A stretch of DNA of 64,000 nt from NCBI RefSeq assembly GCF_022637455.1, contig NZ_CP093341.1, positions 2,852,001 through 2,916,000 on the forward strand, written 5' to 3'. The stretch comes from Lysobacter sp. S4-A87 (GTDB lineage: Bacteria > Pseudomonadota > Gammaproteobacteria > Xanthomonadales > Xanthomonadaceae). Below the pieces are notes generated by a model. That model searched no databases. It had not been told where the DNA came from and saw nothing but the letters and a program-made list of their open reading frames with translations. This document shows, one piece after another, positions 1-11,599 of the stretch. Numbering within the stretch: the first letter of the stretch is position 1; every line of letters begins with the position of its first letter. Made by a program: the position numbers and the translations under genes.

Positions 1-4427
<4,427 letters not shown>

Positions 4428-4431
<4 letters not shown>

Positions 4432-5720
4432 GGGGTCTGGCCTCGTGCAGGAGTGGCGGCAACGACGAGTGGTTCGCCGGTGAGTCGCTGGATTTCGATC
4501 AGCGCGCGCTGTGCCGACAGCGCGGCATCGAGTTGCTGGCGACGCGCGGCGGTGGCTTCGGATTGCAGCTGCGCAAGTTCGAGGTAGCTGATGGCGCCGG
4601 CGGCGAATGCGCGCTCGGCCGCGGCCTGGGCGCGCGCCAGCTTGGGCAGCACGTCGTCGCTCAGGCGCAGCACTTCCAGTTGCGCCACGCGGTAGCGGCC
4701 GTGTGCTTCGACCAGGGTCGAGTACAGCGCCAGCCCCAGCGCCTCGCGTTCGACTTCGTTGACGGCCAGTTCGGCTTCGGCGGCGCGTATCTGCGGCTGC
4801 GCCCGGCGGCCGCTGGCCAACGGCAGCGAGATGCCGCCGATCAGCGCGACGTCATTGTCCTCGTTGAAGCCACGCAGGCCGGCCTGCCATTGCAGGTCTG
4901 GCGCGGCCTGCGCGCGGGCCAGTTGCAGGCGCGCTTCGCCGATGCGGCGCTGGTCGGCGAAGCGGGCAAGTTCCGGCGTGCTCTGCAGGAGCTGCGCGAG
5001 TGCCGCGAAATCGGCGATCTCGGGCAAAGCCAGCAGGTCGCCGCCGGCGACTTCGAAGTCGGGCTCGCGCTCGCCCCACAGCGCGGCCAGGTGCTGGCGT
5101 GCGGCCGCCTGTTCCTGCGTGGTGCGGCGTTGGTCGAGTTCGGCGCGGGCGAGCGCGGCCTGTGCGGTCAGTACGACCGACTCCGGCGAGGCGCCGGCCT
5201 GCAGCCGCCGTTGCGCGGCGGCGACGGTGCGGCGTCGCTGCGCGATGTCGTCGTTGGCGACCTGCAATTGCGGGCCGGTGGCGACGACGGCGAGATAGCG
5301 CCGCGCCGTTTCCGCCAGCAGGTCCAGGCGGGCGGCTTCGCGCTCGACGCCGAGCGCATCGATGCGGCTTTGCGCGAGCGCGCGACGGGCATCGCGCTTG
5401 CCGCCGCGTTCCAGCACCGAGGCCAGCGTCAGCGTCAGTTCGGCGCGGTCGAGGCCGCTGTAGCCGTTGCTGCCGAGCACGTTCTCGAGTTCGGCGCCGG
5501 CGACGAGCGCCGGGCCCTGTGCGGCGATGTCGCGTTCGGCGGCGAGCACGTCGCTGCGGGCACCGGCCAGGCGCAGGTCGGGGTGGATGGAGGAAGGTGC
5601 CTGGGGCCCGACGACGCGGGCGAACGCGTCATCCAGGGTCAGGCGGTCGCCGGCCTGTGCGGGCAGGGCCGCAGCAAGCACGACGACCAACGCGGCATGG
5701 GCCGCGAGTCGCGAATACAT
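4428..5720 (-). CDS. czcC: CzcC-type outer-membrane efflux channel
   Basis: TolC-family outer-membrane factor (430 aa) that completes the CzcCBA exporter. It begins with a signal peptide (cleavage likely after LPAQA) followed by RLTLDDAFARVV, the usual start of an outer-membrane efflux domain. The rest is Ala/Leu/Arg/Gln-rich helix, in two similar halves, as expected for the alpha-barrel. Length is normal for the family. It is the first gene of the czcCBA set, overlapping czcB by four bases, and lies 54 bases downstream of a small His-rich protein gene on the same strand. Confidence 0.9.
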
Positions 5721-5774
5721 GGGGAACGCTCCGATGAAAGGGGGAACGGAAAGCCGGCACGGGGGCCGGACCGG

Positions 5775-6146
5775 TCACACCGCGATCGGAGGACGGAACG
5801 GAGCAGTCAGGCGCGTTGGCGCGAAGGCAACCGACAGCGTTGCCACCGGCGAAGTGGTCGCCGCGGCGGGAAGATCGAACTGCATGCGCGGCAGTACTGC
5901 CGCCTGCTGGCCACAGCAGTGCGTCAGGTGCCAGTGGTCATCGTCGTGGCCGGCCTTGCCGTCGTCCGGCGCGGGCGCGCCATCGTGGAGGGCGGGCGCA
6001 TGCCCGTGCGCGCCGGCAGCGGCATGCTCGGTGAGCTCGTGCACTTCCTCGGCGAACGCCAGTGCCGGCTTCAGCACGAAGCTGGCCAGCAGCATGCCGA
6101 GCAGCATCAGGCGCAGTGCAGCGGCGAGGGCGGAAGGCGAGAGCAT
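5775..6146 (-). CDS. small His-rich exported protein ahead of czcCBA (CzcI-like candidate)
   Basis: A 123-residue protein with a hydrophobic N-terminal segment (about residues 8-31) followed by a short His/Asp-rich mature part: HELTEHAAAGAHGH, then GHDDDHWHLTHCCGQQ with adjacent cysteines. It is on the same strand as czcCBA and 54 bases upstream, so it is probably the first gene of the operon. Small periplasmic proteins with such composition (CzcI, CzcE and similar) precede czc operons in other proteobacteria. I recognise the position and composition, not a clear sequence family. A TAGGCT hexamer ends seven bases before its ATG and may be the -10 box of the operon. Confidence 0.65.
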   Translation of the reverse strand: MLSPSALAAALRLMLLGMLLASFVLKPALAFAEEVHELTEHAAAGAHGHAPALHDGAPAPDDGKAGHDDDHWHLTHCCGQQAAVLPRMQFDLPAAATTSPVATLSVAFAPTRLTAPFRPPIAV

Positions 6147-6305
6147 GGCGGCAAGCCTACGCGCCGACGGCTGCGATACACAATTTCGTTAGTGGCGGGG
6201 TTGGCACGCCGGCTTTGCCCGGAAGGCCGCCTGCCTTGGCCCGCGAGGCCGGATGGCAACGGCGGCGCTTGCGCGCAGGGCATGGCAGGGCAACCCCGCA
6301 GCGGC

Positions 6306-6317
6306 GACAATGCCGAC
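6306..6317 (+). promoter_or_regulatory. predicted leaderless -10 element of the carboxylesterase gene
   Basis: GACAAT (6306-6311) is followed by six bases and then the ATG at 6318. In a sigma-70 promoter this places transcription start on the A of the ATG. No Shine-Dalgarno sequence is visible. The -35 region is weak. Confidence 0.4.
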
Positions 6318-7016
6318 ATGGATTCCACCGCCCCCCTGCTCGAAACGGTCGAGCACGAAACCGCCCCTTCGCCGACCTGGACCGTGCTGTGGTTGCACGG
6401 ACTGGGTGCCGACGGCCATGACTTCGCCCCGATCGTTCCCGAGCTGGTACGCCGCGACTGGCCGGCACTGCGCTTCGTGTTCCCGCATGCGCCGGTGCGC
6501 CCGGTCACGATCAACAACGGCATGCGCATGCGTGCCTGGTACGACATCGTCAGCTTCGACTTCGACGCACTGGCCGCCGGCAAGCGCGCTGACGAAGCCG
6601 GCGTGACCGAGTCGGTGGCCCAGGTCGAAGCCCTGATCGCCCGCGAAATCGCCCGCGGCATCGCGCCCGAGCGCATCGTCCTGATCGGCTTCTCGCAGGG
6701 CGGCGCGATCGCCCTGGCCTCGGCCCTGGGCCGCGAAACGCCCCTGGCCGGCATTGCCGGACTGTCGACCTACCTGCCGCTGGGGCAGCTGCAGGCGAAG
6801 GCAAAGCTGCGCCCGCCGGCGTTGTCGCAGCCGGTGTTCATGGCCCACGGCCAGTTCGATCCGGTGGTGCCGGCGGTGGTCGGCCAGATGGGTGCCGCGA
6901 CCATGAAGGACCTCGGCTTCACCCTGGAATGGCACGACTACCCGATGGCCCACCAGGTCTGCGCCGAGGAGATCCAGGCCCTGGGCGACTGGCTGGATAA
7001 GCGATTTGCGGGCTGA
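6318..7016 (+). CDS. alpha/beta-hydrolase carboxylesterase (phospholipase/carboxylesterase family)
   Basis: A 232-residue serine esterase of the EstB/acyl-protein-thioesterase type. Visible motifs are the oxyanion-hole region LHGLGADGHDF (26-36), the nucleophile elbow GFSQGG with Ser126, Asp181 in HGQFDPVVP and His212 in PMAHQ, which together make a complete triad. There is no signal peptide, so it is cytoplasmic. The open frame continues far upstream, antisense to czcC, but homology begins at MDSTAPLL, so ATG 6318 is taken as start. Substrate is unknown; family members hydrolyse short acyl esters. Confidence 0.9.
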   Translation: MDSTAPLLETVEHETAPSPTWTVLWLHGLGADGHDFAPIVPELVRRDWPALRFVFPHAPVRPVTINNGMRMRAWYDIVSFDFDALAAGKRADEAGVTESVAQVEALIAREIARGIAPERIVLIGFSQGGAIALASALGRETPLAGIAGLSTYLPLGQLQAKAKLRPPALSQPVFMAHGQFDPVVPAVVGQMGAATMKDLGFTLEWHDYPMAHQVCAEEIQALGDWLDKRFAG

Positions 7017-7098
7017 GTCGCATCTGCCCGATTGGTAGCGGGCGCTGGCGGGGGCTACCATCAGTCCCGAGGCAGTGCCCACCGGGTAGAGGCGCCAA

Positions 7099-7836
7099 AT
7101 GAGGATAGTGATCGCCGACGACGAGCCGCTGGCGCGCGAGCGCCTGCGGGGACTATTGGCCGAACAGCGCGGCGTTGAAGTCGTCGCCGAAGCGGCCGAT
7201 GGCCAGCATGCGCTGCATGCCTGCGCCGAACACCATCCCGACCTGGTGCTGCTGGACATCGCGATGCCGGGCATCGACGGCCTCGAGACGGCGCGCCACC
7301 TGGCTGCATTCGAGCCACGCCCGGCGGTGGTCTTCTGCACTGCCTACGACGCGCATGCACTGTCGGCATTCGAGGCCGAGGCGATCGATTACCTGGTCAA
7401 GCCGGTGCGCGCCGAACGCCTGGCCGCGGCACTGGAGCGCGTACGTACCTTTGCCGCCGGACGCGATCGCACCACGCCCGCTTCCGGCGCCGGCATCGGC
7501 CAGCGCCGCAGCCACCTGTGTGCGCGCCTGCGCGGCAGCCTGCGCCTGATCCCGATCGAGGACGTGCATTACCTGCAGGCCGAAGAGAAGTACGTGGTCG
7601 TGCACCACGCCCGCGGCGAAGACCTGATCGAAGAGTCGCTGAAGTCGCTCGAGGACGAGTTCGGCGAGCGCTTCGTCCGCATCCATCGCAACTGCCTGGT
7701 CGCACGCCACGAAATCGTCGAACTGCGGCGTGCCGCCGACGGCCACGTGCAGGCGGTGCTGCGCCACGGCAAGCAGCCGCTGGAAGTCAGCCGGCGCTGC
7801 GTGGCGGGGCTGAAGGAAACGCTCAAGCACCTGTAA
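7099..7836 (+). CDS. algR: LytTR-family response regulator AlgR
   Basis: A two-component regulator (245 aa) with an N-terminal receiver domain and a C-terminal LytTR DNA-binding domain. The receiver starts MRIVIADDEP (acidic pocket Asp7-Asp8), has the phosphorylation Asp53 in LLDIAMPG and the conserved Lys in VKPV near 102. The LytTR part (about 140-240) contains the typical segment IEDVHYLQAEEKYV. It lies directly before hemC as in Pseudomonas, where AlgR controls exopolysaccharide and type IV pilus genes. The usual partner kinase gene algZ is not adjacent; the upstream gene is an esterase. What it regulates here is unknown. Confidence 0.88.
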   Translation: MRIVIADDEPLARERLRGLLAEQRGVEVVAEAADGQHALHACAEHHPDLVLLDIAMPGIDGLETARHLAAFEPRPAVVFCTAYDAHALSAFEAEAIDYLVKPVRAERLAAALERVRTFAAGRDRTTPASGAGIGQRRSHLCARLRGSLRLIPIEDVHYLQAEEKYVVVHHARGEDLIEESLKSLEDEFGERFVRIHRNCLVARHEIVELRRAADGHVQAVLRHGKQPLEVSRRCVAGLKETLKHL

Positions 7837-7875
7837 ACGTCATCCCGGCCGGCACCGGGAGGGCGGGATGGCTGC

Positions 7876-7887
7876 GATAATGCCCGC
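7876..7887 (+). promoter_or_regulatory. predicted leaderless -10 element of hemC
   Basis: GATAAT (7876-7881), six bases, then ATG at 7888. This is the same geometry as upstream of ubiE and four other genes in the window, and predicts an mRNA starting at or next to the start codon. hemC may also be co-transcribed from algR, 51 bases upstream. Confidence 0.45.
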
Positions 7888-8802
7888 ATGACCACGCTCC
7901 GCATCGCCACCCGCAAGAGCCCGCTCGCCCTCTGGCAGAGCGAGCACGTCGCCGATCGCCTCCGCGCCACCCACCCCGCCCTGACCGTGACCCTGGTGCC
8001 GATGAGCACCCGCGGCGACGAAGTGCTCGACCGCTCGCTGGCGGCCATCGGCGGCAAGGGCCTGTTCCTCAAGGAGCTGGAGCTGGCGATGCTGCGCGGC
8101 GAAGCCGACTGCGCCGTGCACTCGCTCAAGGACGTGCCGATGGAGCTGGAGCCGGGCTTCGCCCTGCCGGCGATCCTGGCGCGCGCCGACTATGCCGACG
8201 CCTTCGTCAGCAACCACTTCGCCGACATCGCCGCGCTGCCGCAGGGCGCGCGCGTGGGCACCTCATCGTTGCGCCGCCAGGCGCAGCTGCGCGCGCTGCG
8301 TCCCGACGTGCAGCTGCTCGACCTGCGCGGCAACGTCAACACGCGCCTGGCCAAGCTCGACGGCGGCGAATACGACGCCATCGTGCTGGCCTGCGCCGGC
8401 CTGCAGCGCCTGGGCTTCGATGACCGCATCCGCGGTCGCCTCCAGGCCCCGGACTGGCTGCCGGCGCCGGCGCAGGGCGCGGTGGCGATCGAGTGCCGCG
8501 ACGACGACGTCGCCACCCGCGAGCTGTGTGCGCTGCTGGACGACAGCGTCACGCGCACCTGTGCCGAGGCCGAGCGGGCGATGAACCGCGCCCTGCATGG
8601 CAGTTGCCACGTGCCGGTGGCGGCGTACGCGCAGCTTCATGGCGAGCACCTGTATCTGGCCGGTCTCGTCGGCTCGGCCGCCGACGGTCGCGTCGTGCGC
8701 GCACAGGGCGAAGGCCGCGGCGATGCGCCCGAATGCCTGGGTCTGGAAGTCGCGCAGATGCTGCTGGAGCAGGGCGCCGGCGAGTTCATCGCGGCTGCGT
8801 AA
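7888..8802 (+). CDS. hemC: hydroxymethylbilane synthase (porphobilinogen deaminase)
   Basis: Cytoplasmic haem-pathway enzyme (304 aa) that joins four porphobilinogens into hydroxymethylbilane. Visible signatures are the N-terminal [13 protein letters not shown], the catalytic Asp82 in HSLKDVP, the Arg-rich substrate-binding part [11 protein letters not shown] (about 124-134), [11 protein letters not shown], and Cys240 in [13 protein letters not shown], which carries the dipyrromethane cofactor. Length is normal. It follows algR by 51 bases, a classical gammaproteobacterial pair. hemD does not follow directly; the next gene is convergent. Confidence 0.97.
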   Translation: MTTLRIATRKSPLALWQSEHVADRLRATHPALTVTLVPMSTRGDEVLDRSLAAIGGKGLFLKELELAMLRGEADCAVHSLKDVPMELEPGFALPAILARADYADAFVSNHFADIAALPQGARVGTSSLRRQAQLRALRPDVQLLDLRGNVNTRLAKLDGGEYDAIVLACAGLQRLGFDDRIRGRLQAPDWLPAPAQGAVAIECRDDDVATRELCALLDDSVTRTCAEAERAMNRALHGSCHVPVAAYAQLHGEHLYLAGLVGSAADGRVVRAQGEGRGDAPECLGLEVAQMLLEQGAGEFIAAA

Positions 8803-8824
8803 TTGCTGGTGTCGGCGAACGGCG

Positions 8825-9484
8825 TCAGAACCTGCGCCGCAGCTCCAGCTTGCTCTCGGCCGTCTCGCTGCCGCCGCCATTCTGCGTGTCGTGGCGGATC
8901 GCGAAGTCGCTTTCCAGCGACCAGTTCGACCACAGCTCCACGTCCAGGCTCAGCGACTGCTTGACGAAGGCCTCGCCGCGTCCGCTTTCGAACTGCACGC
9001 GCTGCGTCCATTGCGCGCGCTCACCGATCTTCTGGCCGAAATTGAGTTCGCCGCGCAGCACCGGGCCGGCCTGGTTGATGCCGTCGTCGTACAGCGGCGC
9101 CAGGCGGTAGCCGGCACCCAGGGTGAGGCCCAGCTGCGTCGGACCGTCGCGCATCGCCTGCACGCCGTAGCGCGTGCCGATGCGGAAATCATTGGAATAC
9201 GAGCTGCGGCTTTCGCGCGGCGTGGCCGGCGCGCTGAGTTGCGCATAGCGCTGGCTGCCGGGCAGGCGCAGCGTCTTCGCGCGTGCCGTGGTCGATGGCA
9301 CGGTCGGGGTCGGGGATGTCGCCAGCTGCCATTCCTCGTCGCCGCAGCGCGTGGAAAAGCAGTACAGCCGCATCTGCGCCGGATCACTCGCAATGGCGAT
9401 CAGCGTCGGGTCGCCATTCAACGCTGGCGAGGGCAGGGTGAGGATGGCGCCGCCCAGCAGGGCGACTCCGAGCACACCAAGCAT
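8825..9484 (-). CDS. DUF481-type outer-membrane beta-barrel protein (YdiY-like)
   Basis: A 219-residue protein whose C-terminal 120 residues show alternating beta-strand pattern (for example FVKQSLSLDVELWSNWSLES) and end in Phe, as expected for a small outer-membrane barrel. The pattern matches DUF481, whose members are called salt-induced outer-membrane proteins. The N-terminus MLGVLGVALLGGAILTLPSPAL can act as a signal sequence. The middle is Ser/Thr/Pro-rich. It is convergent with hemC, with 22 bases between them. Function is unknown. Confidence 0.7.
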   Translation of the reverse strand: MLGVLGVALLGGAILTLPSPALNGDPTLIAIASDPAQMRLYCFSTRCGDEEWQLATSPTPTVPSTTARAKTLRLPGSQRYAQLSAPATPRESRSSYSNDFRIGTRYGVQAMRDGPTQLGLTLGAGYRLAPLYDDGINQAGPVLRGELNFGQKIGERAQWTQRVQFESGRGEAFVKQSLSLDVELWSNWSLESDFAIRHDTQNGGGSETAESKLELRRRF

Positions 9485-9572
9485 GGTCGGAAGTGGCAGT
9501 GGTGGAGGGTCCGAATGATGCAGTGAAACCGGTTACAGGTCCACCCGACAGCGCGCAAAGTGCTGATTGCGT

Positions 9573-10571
9573 TCAGTAATAGAGCGTGACCAGGTGCCGC
9601 GCCTGGGCAAAAAACAGCCAGCGTTCGACGAATGCGCCGATCAGTGCCGACAGCGCCGCCAGCGGCATCGCCACCAGCCCGGAGCCGGGAAACGCCCATG
9701 TCAGGACCGCTGCGACCACCGGTATCAGACCGAACAGTGTCAACGCGATTGCCCGCAGCTTGTTCGCGTGTTTGCGCGCAACGACGAAGCCCATCTCGCG
9801 GGTCAGGTAGTTCTGCTCGCTGTGAGGACGCTCGAACACGCTGACCTCGCGCCCGGGCAACCCGACCGCATCGCCACGCGTCGCCGGCATGCCCTGGCCG
9901 TCGATATCGCGCCAGTAGCGCAGCTTGATCGCGACCAGGACAACGCTGACGACCGCGAGCACCAGCGCAAACGGTGTCGCCGTGTGCGGCACCAGGCCCG
10001 ATGCCTGCGTGGCTGCGATGGCGGCACCGACGATTGCCAGGCCGCCCTGCACGGCGAAGCCGAGGTACGCCGGGACGACCAGCGCGTGCTGCCACGCCGG
10101 AATCGGCTTGAGCGAGGCGTAGATCATCGCGGTACAACCAACCGTAAGCAGCGCCAGCACGGCAGTGGCCCCGCCCAGCACGGCAGCCGACATGGCGAAC
10201 GCATTGGCTTCGCGCTCGCTGCCGAGCCATGCAGCCAGTGTCAGCACGACCAGTGCCGCAGCCGGCACGTACGTAGCCAGCGCCAGCACGCCTTCGCGCG
10301 ACAGCCATGAAGTGCGCCACTGCGAAAACGCACGCCACGCGCGCATCGGCTTGCCCAGGTGGAACGTCGAGCTGAGCAGGCCCACGGTGACCAGGCCCAG
10401 CGCCAGCAGCAGCGCGGCGACCAGCAACGGCAGCATCGACGTCGCCGGTTCGTTGTCGCCCACCAGCAATTGCGTGCGCGGGCTGACGAGCATCGCGCCG
10501 AGCAGGGCGAGCACGCCGTAACCGGCGCCGGACAGCGTGGTGAAGAAGATGACGGACAGGGCAGGATGCAT
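9573..10571 (-). CDS. DmsC/SoeC-type membrane anchor of a molybdenum oxidoreductase
   Basis: Integral membrane subunit (332 aa, about eight helices) that anchors the catalytic and iron-sulphur subunits and exchanges electrons with quinone. The segment FHLGKPMRAWRAFSQWRTSW (about 70-89) is typical of DmsC/SoeC anchors. It begins 27 bases after the iron-sulphur gene and is the last gene of the minus-strand operon. The set of catalytic subunit, four-cluster ferredoxin and DmsC-type anchor matches SoeABC (cytoplasmic sulphite oxidation) about as well as DMSO reductase, so the direction and substrate remain open. Confidence 0.85.
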   Translation of the reverse strand: MHPALSVIFFTTLSGAGYGVLALLGAMLVSPRTQLLVGDNEPATSMLPLLVAALLLALGLVTVGLLSSTFHLGKPMRAWRAFSQWRTSWLSREGVLALATYVPAAALVVLTLAAWLGSEREANAFAMSAAVLGGATAVLALLTVGCTAMIYASLKPIPAWQHALVVPAYLGFAVQGGLAIVGAAIAATQASGLVPHTATPFALVLAVVSVVLVAIKLRYWRDIDGQGMPATRGDAVGLPGREVSVFERPHSEQNYLTREMGFVVARKHANKLRAIALTLFGLIPVVAAVLTWAFPGSGLVAMPLAALSALIGAFVERWLFFAQARHLVTLYY

Positions 10572-10598
10572 GTTCAGTTCACTTCAGGCGGCCGGCAT

Positions 10599-11384
10599 TC
10601 ATCGCGACAGCACGCGATCGACCCAGCGCAGCAGCGGCGACAACGCAGCAGAGTCGAGCGTTTCGGGCGCTTCGGCCGGAGCCTGCGTCGCAGCCGGTTG
10701 CGCGTCGCCTGCGCGCCGCGGCCGCGGCGGCAGGTACTTGTTGACCGGCTGGTAGCCCAGCTGCGGCAGCAGATCCACGCCGCCGCGTTCGGCCACCAGT
10801 CGGGACACCTTCGACTCCGGATCGCCGAGGTCGCCGAAATGGCGGGCACGGGTCGGGCAGGCCTGCACGCAGGCAGGCTGGCGTTCGGCTTCGTCCAGGT
10901 TCTCGTTGTAGATGCGGTCGATGCACAGCGTGCATTTCTTCATCACGCCTTCGACCGGGCTGTATTCGCGCGCGCCGTAGGGGCAGGCCCACGAGCACAG
11001 CTTGCAGCCGATGCATTTGTCCTCGTCCACCAGGACGATGCCGTCCTCGGCGCGCTTGAAGCTGGCGCCGGTCGGGCAGACAGTGACGCAGGCCGGCTGT
11101 TCGCAATGCAGGCACGAGCGCGGGAAATGCAGGGTCATGGCCGGCAGCGGCGTGGCGCTGCCACAGGTGCCGGCTTCAGTCGCTTCCACTTCGTAGCTGT
11201 GGACACGGTTGAACCAGACCCCGGTCGGATCCTTGCCGTAGGGCTGCTCGTCGGTCAGTGGTGCGGAGAAACCGCCGGTGTTCCATTCCTTGCAGCTCAC
11301 CGCGCAGGCGTGGCAGCCGACGCAGGTGTCGAGGTCGATCACCAGCCCCATCTTCTTCATCGATGGCGGCGGCAGGCCGGTCAT
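10599..11384 (-). CDS. four-cluster ferredoxin subunit (DmsB/SoeB type)
   Basis: Electron-transfer subunit (261 aa) between the molybdenum protein and the membrane anchor. Four cysteine groups are visible in order: CVGCHACAVSC, CLHCEQPACVTVC, CIGCKLCSWAC and CTLC with CVQAC, as in DmsB, PhsB and SoeB. There is no Tat signal, so the complex probably faces the cytoplasm, as in SoeABC. The open frame allows an ATG nine codons earlier, but ATG 11384 overlaps the stop of the upstream small gene as ATGA, so coupled translation from 11384 is preferred. Confidence 0.92.
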   Translation of the reverse strand: MTGLPPPSMKKMGLVIDLDTCVGCHACAVSCKEWNTGGFSAPLTDEQPYGKDPTGVWFNRVHSYEVEATEAGTCGSATPLPAMTLHFPRSCLHCEQPACVTVCPTGASFKRAEDGIVLVDEDKCIGCKLCSWACPYGAREYSPVEGVMKKCTLCIDRIYNENLDEAERQPACVQACPTRARHFGDLGDPESKVSRLVAERGGVDLLPQLGYQPVNKYLPPRPRRAGDAQPAATQAPAEAPETLDSAALSPLLRWVDRVLSR

Positions 11385-11599
11385 CGCGGACTGTCCTTCA
11401 GCAACAGCCACACGCCGACCGCGAACAGCGCGATCGAGAAGGTCGTGCTGGGCAGCAGGCCCATCAGCGTCGGCAACATCGAGGTGGAACCGGTCGGGGT
11501 GATGAACGGAAGTTCGAATGCGCCGAAGCCGAGCAGCACCACCAGCACGAAGCTGAGCAGGATGCAGGTCCAGCCGGCCAGGTAGCGCACTACTTTCAT
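11381..11599 (-). CDS. 72-residue membrane protein within the molybdoenzyme operon
   Basis: A short protein with two hydrophobic helices (about residues 8-30 and 52-68) joined by a Thr/Ser/Pro-rich loop, ending LLLKDSPR. Its ATG overlaps the stop of the catalytic gene as ATGA (11596-11599), and its stop overlaps the ATG of the ferredoxin gene in the same way (11381-11384). It is therefore translated between two subunits of the complex. I do not recognise a family. An assembly factor or an additional small membrane subunit is the natural inference. SoeABC and DmsABC operons as I know them lack it. Confidence 0.75.
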   Translation of the reverse strand: MKVVRYLAGWTCILLSFVLVVLLGFGAFELPFITPTGSTSMLPTLMGLLPSTTFSIALFAVGVWLLLKDSPR

